NCBI GenBank assembly: GCA_034359265.1
Contig: CP136896.1
Span: 34,400,001-34,464,000 of the forward strand
Direction of reading: 5' to 3'
Length of the DNA: 64,000 nt
From: Canna indica
Lineage: Eukaryota; Streptophyta; Magnoliopsida; Zingiberales; Cannaceae
Part shown: piece after piece, positions 46,010 through 57,700 of the stretch
Numbering within the stretch: position 1 is the first letter of the stretch
Layout: each line of letters starts with the position of its first letter
The notes under the pieces: model-generated
Databases searched by the model: none
What the model was told of the DNA's origin: nothing
What the model saw: the letters and a program-made list of their open reading frames with translations, nothing else
Translations under genes and position numbers: made by a program

Positions 46010-46823
46010 AAGTCCAGAATCATCCTCATGGTTGACGAATGTCACCTTCATCATCAACCCATTTCCAAAAATGTCTCCTAACAAACACTGCCTTCTCCAT
46101 CGCCTCACCTCCCCACCCACCTTTGTGGAGAATTCGCCTTCCTCTGGCAGGCCCTCCACCTTGGCCTCAATAGAGTGCAGCATGTATCATGCCGACAAGC
46201 TTGGGTATGAAACAGAAGCCTTCTCCTCAACCCTCGTCTGACGACCCTAGTACAATTTTCACCAAGTCTTTCCCCAATTCCTCGCGCACAACCAAGGCGA
46301 CCACCTCCTCCACGGATTCTCCCAGCATCATCTTTTTTGAGAGAGGGTGAAAGTGGTAGCGTATGCTGCCGTCAAAGAGGAGCTGATGGGATTTGATAAG
46401 GACAACTCCACGTGGGTTTTGGATCCTGATGGCTGCTACATTAACGACACAGATGAGGGTATAGGAGCCATCGTCGCCGCTTCCGAGCTCATCCTGGGGG
46501 TCGAAGAGGAGGAGAAGTGAAGTCTCATCCCGAGAGATCTCAAGCCAGAGGTTATGGAGAGACTTGGAGCCGAAGGAGGCGCCCTAGGAGGAAAAGGCGT
46601 TGGAGGGGAGACGGGGGCGGATCCAGTCGGAGAGTGACTCTGGGGACGAGAAGGAGAGCAAGTGCGAGGCGACACGTTTCATCACCATGGAGTGGACATC
46701 ACCGGAGGGAGGGGGCAAGGGGGGCTTGAAAAGGTGGAGGACGGAGAGGGAGGCGGCAACGACAGCGAAGAGGAGGAGGTTAGGGGGAGGGGAAGGCGAA
46801 GGCGAAGGCGAAGAGGAGAGCAA
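46010..46823 (-). pseudogene. Degenerate copy of a conserved plant gene with Nudix-like motif
   Basis: The minus strand opens at 46823 with a Ser/Pro-rich start, a hydrophobic signal-anchor-like stretch (LLLFAVVAASLSVLHLF) and DWIRPRLPSNAF, then a stop near 46585. Another frame continues with NLWLEISRDETSL, VVNVAAIRIQNPRG, LIKSHQLLFDGSIRYH and LSKKMMLGESVEE, then VREELGKDL, resembling part of a Nudix box (G..E....REE.G). After a stop near 46240, further frames give HSIEAKVEGLPEEGEF and HFWKWVDDEG. I recall this order from an uncharacterised plant protein family but cannot name it. No introns are evident. It lies 250 bp inside the CACTA right end, so it is probably captured cargo. Plus-strand ORFs here are shadows. 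Confidence 0.5.
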
Positions 46824-46929
46824 CGACGAATCAAATCGGGATGTGATATCTAATATCCATTACCACAAAAAAAGATATTGTGGTTAACATTAAAAGGTGT
46901 ATGCAAAAGACAACGAGTGATATTTATTC

Positions 46930-47176
46930 ATTTGAGTTTTTCATGTTATAGGAATGGTTTTGGGGTTTTAAAAGGGAATAATTCATTTTGTGTTCCTATA
47001 GTATATTGGCTAAGGGAACGATTTTCATATATTGGCTAAGGGAATATATTTTTTTGTTCCCAAAGTTTATTGGCTAAGGGAACGGTTCCCAAAATCGTTC
47101 CTGTAAGTGATGTATGAGAACACTCTTTTGACCATTCCTAAAAGTGGTGTGGCCATAGAGCCAAAATGTAGTAGTG
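46930..47176. repeat. CACTA right terminus with subterminal repeats
   Basis: It has repeated GGAACG and GGGAACGATTTTC-like motifs with a TATTGGCTAAGGGAA phrase occurring at least three times (about 46985-47080). It ends TGGCCATAGAGCCAAAATGT and AGTAGTG at 47176, complementary to the left terminus. TCA follows. Confidence 0.85.
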
Positions 47177-47797
47177 TCACCCGCAGGATCTGATCTTCGT
47201 CATCGCGCGATCCCTGCCACGTGCCCCACCAACTCTGCCCTCTCGTCCACCGACAAGCAAAGTTGACTTAGCAGCCGCAGGTTTAGCTCCATCGTCCTCT
47301 TGCAGGAAGTGATAACGCTCATCATCGCTTTAGGGACTCTGGACCGCGTCAAGAGCCAATGAATTAATACTATCGCTCTCACAAGCAAGAGCAGATAATT
47401 GGCCAAGGGAGTCGAGCCGGAGATGGGGGGCTGAGAGGGCGGCGGATGAGTTGGTAGATGCTGAGGGTGTCAACGGGGACTGGTAGCATAGGAATTCGAC
47501 TGTTGTCACACTAGGCTTGGATGAGGTGGCGAAGAATGTGGTCGGGGTAAGGTGGGAATCTCGGAGGAGTAGCTGCTTCGTGACAAGACACATCGAGTTG
47601 GCGACGTCGATGGAGAGTCGCTGCTCAATGCTCTCGCGATCGTAGGTGATGCTGATGACGGGTCCTTCATGTTGCTTCATGACAGGACACATCGGGTTGG
47701 CGACATCGACGAAGAGTCACCGTTCGATGCTCTCGCGATCGTAGGTGATGCTGGTCACAGTGGCGACGGGGTCCTTCAGACCGAGCGAGAGATGTGG
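47177..47797 (-). pseudogene. U-box E3 ubiquitin ligase pseudogene, U-box and ARM part
   Basis: From 47797 inward the minus strand encodes GLKDPVATVTSITYDRESIER, written in part as KDPVATVTSITYDRESIER, and ANPMCPVMKQ, the core of a U-box. A second U-box copy follows immediately (ITYDRESIEQRL, MCLVTKQLL, SHLTP), from a 99-bp in-frame tandem duplication. After a gap come ARM-repeat-like KRTMELNLRLLSQLCLSVDE and RAELVGHVAGIA, then a shift and the CACTA boundary. The C-terminus is at 2971-3164. The N-terminal start before the U-box is missing, cut by AT-rich repeat sequence at about 47800. PUB22/23-type proteins use the U-box to recruit E2 enzymes. This copy is dead. Confidence 0.78.
47572..47778 (-). 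repeat. 99-bp in-frame tandem duplication of the U-box core
   Basis: Units starting near 47572 and 47671 (GCTGCTTCGTGACA / GTTGCTTCATGACA) both span the codons for ITYDRESIE and the Cys-x-Val-x-Lys motif. They differ at scattered bases and by a short deletion. Confidence 0.85.
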
Positions 47798-47989
47798 GAC
47801 CATTTACGTTAGTTTTCAATTTTATAAAATTTTAATATTAAAAATATTTTTTATTACACGTCAACAAACTACATCATCGATTTAACGGGGTTGCTGACGG
47901 AAGTTAGATAGTAGAATTTAATTGAAACAAATGTGTAAGTATATGATTCAATTGAAATAAATAAAAATATATACAACAAATGAGAAAAA

Positions 47990-48396
47990 CTCCAAAATAG
48001 TAAATTATTAATTTTCAGTTTTAACTCAAATTATTATATTAAATTAATAAATTAATTAAACTAATTTATATTTAATTGAGTCATACCTAATTTTCAAAAT
48101 AACTTACTTTTCTTAAATATATCTTAGTTAATATAAATTTATGATGATATGATATATTTATAAATTAATCAATTTTATAAAAATATTTATAATTACACAT
48201 TTATCATTATATTTTTATATGGCATCAATAAATCTCAAAACCATAAAAAGATTTGTCGGCATTTTTAGTTTTATTGAGAAAAATAGTTTCATTCAAATCT
48301 ATTTTTATTTTACTTTGGATTCAATTTCATGATACCCAACCAAAAACGCTTCAGTGAAACTAAAATTATATTTGATTTTGCTAACAGAACAGGTCC
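47990..48396. mobile_element. DNA transposon/MITE remnant, same family as 3656-14099
   Basis: The right end (GATTTTGCTAACAGAACAGGTCCC) parallels the right end at 14099 (GATTTCGCTAACCAAACAGGTCC). Upstream, ATTTATAAATTAATCAATTT and ATATTTATAATTAC also match. The left end is unclear. It lies 255 bp before the reductase start codon. Confidence 0.65.
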
Positions 48397-48650
48397 CGAC
48401 CCTTCGCTCCGAGAAGAGACAGCGACCCCCCGATCGTCCGAAATGAAATCGTTCAGCATTAGAAAAATAAAAAGAAAAGAAAAGACGGAGTACAACATAA
48501 CACACGCACACACTCTCTCTCTCTTCTTTTATGTCGTCAGGTCTTTCCAATCTGCGATTGCTTCTTTCTCCCCAGTTTTATTAGTCTGTTCTCACTCGAA
48601 AACTTTTGCACATTTTTTATCTTCTCGTCAAAGATACACTTCTCTGGCAA
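48397..48650 (+). promoter_or_regulatory. Probable promoter and 5' UTR of the reductase gene
   Basis: The stretch holds a CT-rich run (CACTCTCTCTCTCTTC near 48512-48527), typical of plant core promoters or 5' leaders, and no obvious TATA box. An ATG at 48606 is in frame with the chosen start; 48651 is preferred because the product then begins with a normal transit peptide (MACCSSSS). Confidence 0.5.
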
Positions 48651-48796
48651 ATGGCGTGCTGTTCTTCTTCATCTTGGGTCTTGAAGCCTAGAACATCCGC
48701 GTGGTCGCCCTGCCGTCGCCCTCCATCCGCTGCCGGCTGCCGCAGATCTCTCATTGTCGCTGCCTCTACATCCAAATTCGCTAATGAGAACCGCGA
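48651..48796 (+). CDS. Reductase exon 1 (transit peptide)
   Basis: 146 bp from MACCSSSSW to NENR plus two bases of the next codon; donor GTAAGC. The following intron is only 85 bp and ends TTTTTTTCCAG. Confidence 0.93.
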
Positions 48797-51700
48797 GTAA
48801 GCTTTCTATCATACCGGAAATTTTTGCTTTTTGCATGTTATGGGGTTTAATCGGAGACCATTGGATTCTTTTTTTTTCCAGATATGTTATAGTCGGCGGA
48901 GGGAATGCCGCGGGATATGCTGCTCGAACTTTTGTTGAGCACGGGATGGCGGACGGTCGACTCTGTATTGTTTCGAAAGAGGTTGCTGATGATCAAACCC
49001 ATATCTCGCTCCCTCTTTTCATTTTTTTGACGGAAACAAGATTGTCACAATTAAAAACATTATTTTTTGGCGGAATCCAAAAATCCAAAGAGATTGCCAG
49101 TGTTAATGATAGTATGAACATTGGTTTCTGTGATTCTTTCAGGCTCGTCCTCGTCTCTTTTTCTTTGGTTCTGTTAATCACAGTCAACATTCCATTTCAG
49201 TAAAGTTGCTGTGAGCCTGTGATTCAAGATAAATAAGGTCTTTTGATTATAATCTTTTGCTGATTTTATGATGGAAAATCAACATTTATGTATACAAATG
49301 CACAATTCGTATCTTGTTCAACATGTTTGCTAAACTGCATTTTGATCCGCTTGTCTATGCATGAGTATCTCGCTTCACATGGGGCAAGTTTATGGATATT
49401 CATAATTCCACTACTTCCCAATTATATATCCTATAATTTACTTCCTTAGTTGCAAGGTTATGTTGGATCTTACCTTTTCTTTCTTTATTTCCCGAAAATG
49501 AAGTTGCATTGGTTATCCCATGAATGTAGTTGATAAGAGATAAATGGTCACTCGATGGAAGTATGATACTGTGTAAGATGGTTGATGATAGAAGGGATTT
49601 TGAAGTTTTTGACTCACAATTCTACGTCAAAGTGTATAAATCTTGTTGAGTTCAACTAAGTGGTCACTTACCCCAAAAACTCAAGCCCTTAAGGGCCAAA
49701 TCTTTACCTTATGTATTCTTAGAACCTGGTCTCTTGTGTGCCAGGCAGACTAGAGTAGCCCATCTAGAGTAGCACATGTACTTAATTGGGTCTTTATATT
49801 TTTTCTGATACACAACTTCAACAGGATGTAAACGTGGCACCTCATCTAGATGCCATTTTAAATTTGATTGGATGATCACTAATCCCAAAAGCTGAAGTTG
49901 TTAGCAAAAGACTCGACCTATATTTTTATATTGTTAATGAATCTTGTTCTTGTTTGTTTTCTTGTATTGGGATCTTTCATTTTGGTCATCCTCCAGGCAT
50001 ATGAATGAGCTGTTAAACTTTTTGTGTTGGTAGTTATGCTGTTGAATCATCTACTCGAAGCAAATTTTGGAAGATACATTTGCTTCTAGTAAATTATTTG
50101 TGTGATTGAATTTTCCTCTTCTTCAATATTCAGTGTGCTGCCTCATGTTTGGTAACTAAAGTACTTTGTTAGATGAATTTATATCTCTTTTAATGCCTCA
50201 AGTTGTAACATAGCATGTTAACATTTTGACCATGCAGGCTGTTGCACCATATGAGCGACCAGCTTTGACAAAGGGTTATCTTTTTCCACTAGATAAGAAG
50301 CCAGCGCGCCTTCCTGTATGAATTCCCAACCTTGAAATACTTCATGTTGTCATTCCTTTTGCTATGAGAGTTTAAATTTGGGGAATGATCATGTGTTATG
50401 CTTCGAGAATATACTACTAGCTACTTTCCACTAGCAGTTGTATTTGGGATATATGAATCAGCTTCTTTTTTTGAAGTGAAATCAAGCTATAAGTCTATAC
50501 CATAATATTAAATGTTTTTTCTCAAACATTGTCGAGGCACATTTTCTCTGTATGTGATGCAATTTTTGAAGCAATTTTTGTTGTTATTAATTTTAGGGAT
50601 TTCATACTTGTGTTGGTTCCGGTGGCGATAAGCAAAACTCTGAATGGTACACAGAGCATGGAATAGAGGTATATGCAAATTAAATACTTTATGTTTGTTC
50701 ATTTTGATTCATATCAACTCAGTTTTATTCGAGACAAAATAAATGTGTTTTCATTGTTGTGAGACTTTCAAGTTTCAAGTACTCTTAACTTATTAAAAAA
50801 ATGCAATTCGCCCTTTTTATTTAAATAAACAATCCAAGTATTTGCCATCAAATTTAACACTCTAAGCATTATTGTACATAGCAATTCATTTGCATTATCA
50901 ATACTTAGGAAAAATTTAGAGAGAATTTTGATGCAAGAAGATCACTATGTTTAATGTGACATTAGTGTCTTTAGGCAAGCAAAACATTCTACTAAGGTTG
51001 CTGGGAACTTTGGACCAACTAGCAAGACTAGAAAATGCATCTAGATGCTGCTAGCTACTCCACAACCTTGGCCAAGCCCATCATCAAACAAAAAAATTAT
51101 ACCTTAGGTCATCATCAAAAGGATCAAAAGAACATGATAGACAAGCTCGTAGTTCCAAATACCAATATAGTTCATAACAAGAAAACTGCACTCTGGCTCA
51201 TGATTAGCAGCCGACAGATGAACATGTAAAGTAAATCAGTCCTCATTTTGCTTCCTTAAGGGTCTAGGAAAATGTAGATCACTAGAATGTTCAAGAAATC
51301 TAATTTCTCTTCAATAATTTCCTTTGCTTTTTGATTTTTAATTTTACAACTAAGTTAGTCATAATAAGTTTATTCATCTTTCCTTTTTAGGAATTTATTC
51401 CTTTTTTTAGTGAGAAAGTATGCATAAGAATCTCTACCCCAGTCCCCAGATTCTCTAATCAAACTTTATTATACTTTTTTCAGATAATCATTTTTTTTTG
51501 GATTCAGATGTCATTTTTTCAGTGTAAAGCAGGATGTCAAAGTACATCTAGAATCTAGTTGAATTACAGTGATTTTACATATTTACTTTGTTCTTTTTGG
51601 ATAGTCTACAAGTTATATTGCTTAACTCAATCATATGCAGGTCCTATATGAAGATCCAGTTGTTGCCCTTGATATCGAGAATCAAACATTGACAACATTG

Positions 51701-54700
51701 ACAGGCAAAATTCTTAAGTATGGCTCTCTTATAATTTCTACAGGTTGCACGACTATAAGGTAATGTATGATTTTAACTTAAAGATTATTACATTAATTAC
51801 TTATAATTTGTCATTTCATGATTCTCTTGATCTTTGGTTGTTAGTACTTTAAATATCATTTGGCTCAATATATGATTGTACCTGCAAGAAGGTTTATATT
51901 TGGTGAAGATGCATGTTAGAATTAACCTCTACCTTCTCTAACTAAATAAGTAGAAATGTGCCCTATTGATCCAAGGGAAAGCTATATTTACCATTTTTCT
52001 TTGGAATTATTAATGATTTTATTTGATACTCACATAGCTCAAAAGCTTTATCAATTATGAAATGACACACTTGTTATATTTATGATTTAACTTCCCTCAG
52101 CTCTTCAGGCAAGCTGGAATAGGTTAGGCTTGTATCGCATAACTTATAGGACACTAGGACATGCAAGATAAACGGGAACAACTATGCACCAATAAGGCTC
52201 AATCATAAGCAAATTAAATGGGGGACAAAGCATGATTTGAACTCTTGATCTCACTCAGATTCTGTGTCAAAGATTTGATTGGTTAGCCAGTACATAGTCC
52301 CAAAAGTTTAGGCTATTAGTATTAGGAAAGGACCCAACTTATTTATGGTTTAACAAATCTTACTTAAATACGACAAAGGGCATGGCCATGTTTTCAGGGT
52401 CCTTTATTTGGTAAAACTCTGAGTTGATTTTACATAATGGTTATTTTGAGGCTTCGATTGAGTCTCTTCTAGCATCTTAAGCTTTTAGATGGTATGATAT
52501 TGGTCTAAAACTTTAGAGTTGCAAGCTTTTCATAGCATGACTCTATGGGCTTTCGACACATTCAATGTGAGTTTTGTAGTTTTTTGAATAAATATAATAT
52601 GAATTCAAGGTGAATAAATCATTTGTAGTTGTATTATTTGTAATTTGAATATAGATATTAATTCAAAATTGATTGAGTATGAAATCTTTCATTTGAATGG
52701 TGATTTTAATTAGGAGGATTCACTCTTGACCTCAAGAAATTCTAGAAGGGGTCATTGTTATACGACAATCAAGTGCAATTAGGTTTTATATAAACCATTA
52801 CCATTATTAGGGATGACACATTGTGCTACAACATGTTAGGAAGCAAATATCAAAGAATAATGAATAAATAAAGAGAAAACACAAGAATGAAAATGAGAAA
52901 TCAACACGAGATCTTAAAAATTTGTGGTCCCAGGATGTTGCCTATATGTGTGTTGCATGGGGATTAACTTCTTTTCATATAGTTAAGTTGTAAAGACATC
53001 TGCCCTCTATTTACAATGGAGTTTAGGGCCTTTAGGCAACCAAAAAGATACCCCATACAGAATATTCAGGTGCTGGGGCTCAAGTGGCAAAGACCAAGAT
53101 AAAGGAGAATAGTAAATAGGAAGAAGATAAAAAGGCAAGGATCCCTAGGGTTTTACCTATTTTTGTACCAAGATGAGATGGAAAAGGAGTAAAGTTAGGC
53201 TAATTACATTTCAGAAAGAGTCCACATATAGACTTAAGAAGGATACAGTGTTTATTACCAACATAATTAAACTAGAGTAGCACACAACGAAACCATATTG
53301 ACTACCTAAGGAAATGATATCAAAGACTTCCGGATTATTTCTACCTACTAATCTCAACAGACTTAACAGGACAAGCTATTCATTTTCATTCAATTGATTT
53401 CTTTTAGTTTTTATCTGTGTTTTCTTCAAATTTCACTGGGAGATGTGAAAAAAATAAAAACAATAATCTGCAATTAAACATCTTCGTAGATCTAGGTAGT
53501 ACTAAGTACTAACTACTAAGTTCATACTGAACTGGATTGTATGTTGGTAGAATACCATACTAGTCCAATCCTGGATGGATATTAAGTACCAGATCAAGAT
53601 TTTAAAGCACACTTTATGTATTATAAACTTTCAAACTAAATGTTTGAATTTAAGTGTGAATTATTATTTAAATCTATATCTATGTTATATTGGCATAAAA
53701 TAGCAAACCATCACCAAATATGTCAAAGCCTTTTCTATTACCTACTAAACAGCATTTTCTTGTAAACATTTTTGGTGAAACAAACCAAGTCTAAGTTAAT
53801 GTTGGCTTACCAAACTTGGGATGTTGAAAAAGAGTGCTCAGAGGAAGGAGAATGATTGTATGATGTCTAAATTCTTGTTCACTTGTATTTATAGGCTTCA
53901 CAAATACTTGGACATCAAACCTTTCCCTACTTTAGTAAGGCCGTTGATCTGGAGCCAAGACCATATTTGAGTTGTGTCCAAATCATGGTTTAAAATACCG
54001 GTACCGGTATGTACCGATACTGTACCGTACCGACACACGGTACGGTCCGGTACGAAAAATGCATACCGGACAGGTTTTTTTTTATTTGGTTAAAAATAAC
54101 TCCAATAACACATAATTGATCAAGAAATACTTAAATTTAAGATTCAAATGTCAAATACATGAATACAATGTTTAAAATGCGGACGAATGACGTCCGTCGT
54201 ACTCGTACATGTCTTGGGGACATAGACGACTAAGGTCAACACCGTATGTTGGGATGTGTGGTGACTGATTTGCCCTAACCCTCTTATGTTGCGCTATGCA
54301 GAGTCTTCGGCTGTGGGCCTGTGTCTCCCTATATAAACTCCAATGTAATGATTCTCTTGTATCTGTGAAAAACCCTAATACAGTACCCAACGGCTCTTTT
54401 TAAGAGATGTTGGGTCATACCAGGCGGTATCGCCCAGTATGACATCAAATATCGCCCGGTATGGGCGGTATTTACCGAGATGCCCGATATCGCCCAATAC
54501 CGGGTATCTTGTATACCGGTTTTTGAAGTAAATACCAGTCGTACCGCCCAGTACGGTACGGTATTTGATACCATGGTCCAAATATACTTGTGAAATTTGG
54601 TACATGACAATCTTTAGGGATAAATTAGTTCTCCATATTAGAATGTTCTATGATACCTATAGGAAGTTGCATCACAATTTATTTCTTATGTACAAGTTTC

Positions 54701-57700
54701 TGTAGATGGTCATATCCATCTCAATAATGAAACAAGTTTTCATGACAATCTCCATTTGAGTATTGTTCACGATTTCAGATGTTTTGAATCTCCTGATTTT
54801 TATGTATACCATACACCTTTTTAACTGATTATTTTAATTTTCAGACTTCCAGAAAACATAGGGGGCTTTCTACCAGGAGTTCATTACATACGTGATGTTG
54901 CTGATGCAGATTCTCTAGTATCCTCATTGGTACTTTGTTAAGTCTACTTATGTGTTTGATGTTCAATGTCATCACCATAATGTTACAGGATATTGTTTAC
55001 CATATTTTTATAAGCTTAGTCAATATCCCAAAACACACTTAATATTTTATATCATTGGTAGTGATTTTCTTTATTACATTGGAAGTCTACTTGGATCAAT
55101 ATTTTTTTTTAAGTCCTTTCTTCAGATAGGACATATGCTCAATCTATCATCTCGCTTGCTCCTCCTATCCCAATGCTCTTGAGTTCTATTGATGTTTAGT
55201 TACTTTAGTGCATTACATCCCCTCAGCTACCGAATCCGAATTAATTGATCCACGAACATGAAATCAGCTTGGAACTATTTGCGATAAGGGAATTTTCTTG
55301 AAAAGGATAGGTTCAAGATGGTGAGAAAATTGACTTGTTAAATTTCCATTTTCTGTTTCAGCCTGACCTTGTTCAGTTGATTATGTGACTTTCCTAGCTA
55401 CTTAATCAATAAAAGAAGTATGAACCTTGCGGAAGATCTGTGTTAGAATATTCTCTTAATGATAGTGTTGTCACGAGGTTTTAGGTGCACCAAGGCGCCA
55501 AAGTCTCTTATTTTCAAAGGTGCTAGCCTAAGTACTCGCTCTAATGAAGCTAGGCGCTTTTATATCTAATAATATATATATACATATATATAAAGACTAG
55601 AAGATGTTATGAACATGTTCTGCATATATCAAGTTTAGATTTCAGAAATTATTTTAGAACACTAAGAGTCTAGAATAGAACATGATATCAATATGCTTAG
55701 AAGTTAGTGCAGAATACTAGATGTATTGAACAAGACATATTCAGAAGTTATTTCAAAACGGAGCATATTAGGATTTTAAGAGAAATAAAAAACACTGAAG
55801 ATAAACCGAGTCTTATTTCCTTAGTTGATTGCCGTCAGAAATTTGCTATGCCGGTGCCGGAGAAAGGCGAGCAAGGTATGAGGAAGAAAACGAAGGCCAA
55901 TGTTGGGTATCTTGTAAAAAAATTCAAGGGTTTGTGAAAGGGCGCGGTGGAAAACACTAGGACTTTTTGGACCCAACTTTATGTTTTTTTTTGTGTAGAA
56001 GTATTTATAAAGAGAATACTATTATATATAATGGTTAGAATTAACAAAAAATAACCTTAGCCTAGTGGTAGGGTCTCTATTGGTCCACCAAAAGGGCAAA
56101 GTAAAAATCATGTAGGAAAGTTTTTTTTATTTTTATATAGGCGCCACCTAAGAGGGTGGTTTTGGTGTAACGGTAAAGTTACCTCACTTGTGACTTGGAG
56201 GTCATAGGTTCAGGCCATGGAAATAGCCTCTCTGCAAAAATATAGTAGGGGGAAGGCTGCGTACATCAACCCTCTCAAAGCCCACAAATGTTGGATTGCT
56301 TTGTGCACTCATAGCCCTTTTTACTAGGTGTTGCCTGGGAAACGCTGCTTAGGCGGTGCCTCATCAAAGGCGCTCGCCTGAAGGTGTTAAGAGGTGTATG
56401 GGCCTCGCCTCGCCTCCTAGGTGAGCGCTCGAGCGCGTGATGACAATATTTAGATAGGTAGCATTGAATGGACTATTAGGCATGCTTCACTGTCGGGTGC
56501 AATTTCTTCACATATTCCATCTTGTTGCTAATCAAACTTACATTTTCTGTTTTGGCATAGTGCCTCTGATCTTCATTAACTACAAGTTAATGACTATCAA
56601 GTCAAGTCATTCTAGAATGTCAGGGACCCTCGGGGTTGTCAAGTCTTGTATATATCATGATGGTCCCTAACGTGCATTGTACATATTGCATCATAAGCAT
56701 CCATGTAAATATGCATTATAAAAGCGCTCGCACACCATCCACCGCTCTCGCTCATGACTAGGCAAACGGTCCTCGTTTACTAGTCTTGGCTGTTGGTGAA
56801 ATGACCTACACTAGAGGGGGGTGAATAGTGTATTATCTAAACTTTTCGCCTAATTTCGGTTTTAATCTTTTCTTTAAACTACTTAGGCAATTAACAAATC
56901 AAGTAGCAAACGGAATCAAAGTAGATATGCTAAACAAACACAATTAGAAATAATGCAAACACGATTATTTATAGTGGTTTGGCCCCAATGCCTACTCCAC
57001 TACCTAAGCACTCCGCTTAGGATTTTCAAACTAGCTTTACTAGATTATATCGTTTCCTTTACAAAGAGGACTTTACACCGGAAAGTCTCTGCTTTCAAAC
57101 CGAAGGCACTTCCACACCCGGAAGTATCTCGTCTTCCTACCGAGAGCCCTCTCCCACCTCAATCTAAGGGACAACTCAACTAATCGTAGTAAACCAAGTT
57201 TACAATAGTGGATTTAAGCCTTAACACCAAGGCAACTACCAACTCAATCAAACCTAGCAACCTAGGTTTACACACTTGAGCAATACAATGAAATAAACAA
57301 TAAATACAACACTAGATGAAGCAATAAATCAAACAATAGAATACTTAGCTCCACAACAAGATCATCTAGCTCTTCTTCATGCCTTGATGATTAATCAAAT
57401 GAAGCTTGAAGGCAAAACTCAAGAAAGAAGGTTCAAGGCTAGGGATTTTGCAAATGATGGATCAATCAAAGCTTAGATGGTGTAAGGAGTGTCTCAATAG
57501 GCTCAACAATAGCTTAGGAAGGCTCTCTTGGCTTCTATTTATAAGCCATGAAGAGTTGACCTCAAACAACCAACTCAACGACTAGAAAACTAGCCGTTTT
57601 TGCCATCCGGTTGCAAGTCCGGTCGATCGTCGGTCGACCGACCAAGTGATCGCCGAGCAGTCGGATGTATTCTGCCACTTTTGGGCACCATTTGGTCGAC

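Larger units (their letters stand above)
3165..47176. mobile_element. CACTA (En/Spm-type) DNA transposon with nested insertions, 44 kb
   Basis: The left end starts CACTATAACATTTTTGACCT and the right end, read inward on the minus strand, CACTACTACATTTTGGCTCT: imperfect inverted repeats opening with the family's CACTA signature. Both are flanked by TCA (3162-3164 and 47177-47179), the 3-bp duplication this superfamily makes. Both ends carry arrays of a GGAACGGTT/AACCGTTCC-type motif, the subterminal repeats bound by CACTA transposase. The two flanks are two parts of one U-box pseudogene, which supports a single insertion. Subtracting the DNA element 3656-14099 and the Sirevirus 15177-44482 leaves about 4.3 kb. 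No transposase domain is visible, so it was probably non-autonomous. It carries two host-gene fragments near its right end. Confidence 0.85.

Noticed and set aside
46436..46887. Plus-strand ORFs rich in Arg and Glu
   Set aside because: They are shadows of the minus-strand captured gene, whose motifs are far more protein-like.
48606..48650. Upstream in-frame ATG as the reductase start
   Set aside because: It would add 15 residues (starting MHIFYLLVKD) in front of a normal plant-type transit peptide; kept as an alternative only.
52800..53000. Possible antisense LTR leader in intron 5
   Set aside because: Resemblance is limited to a short stretch; no LTR ends or target duplication found.
56050..56110. 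Second tRNA-like SINE head (CCTAGTGGTAGGGT)
   Set aside because: It has only an A-box-like phrase, with no B box or conserved body.
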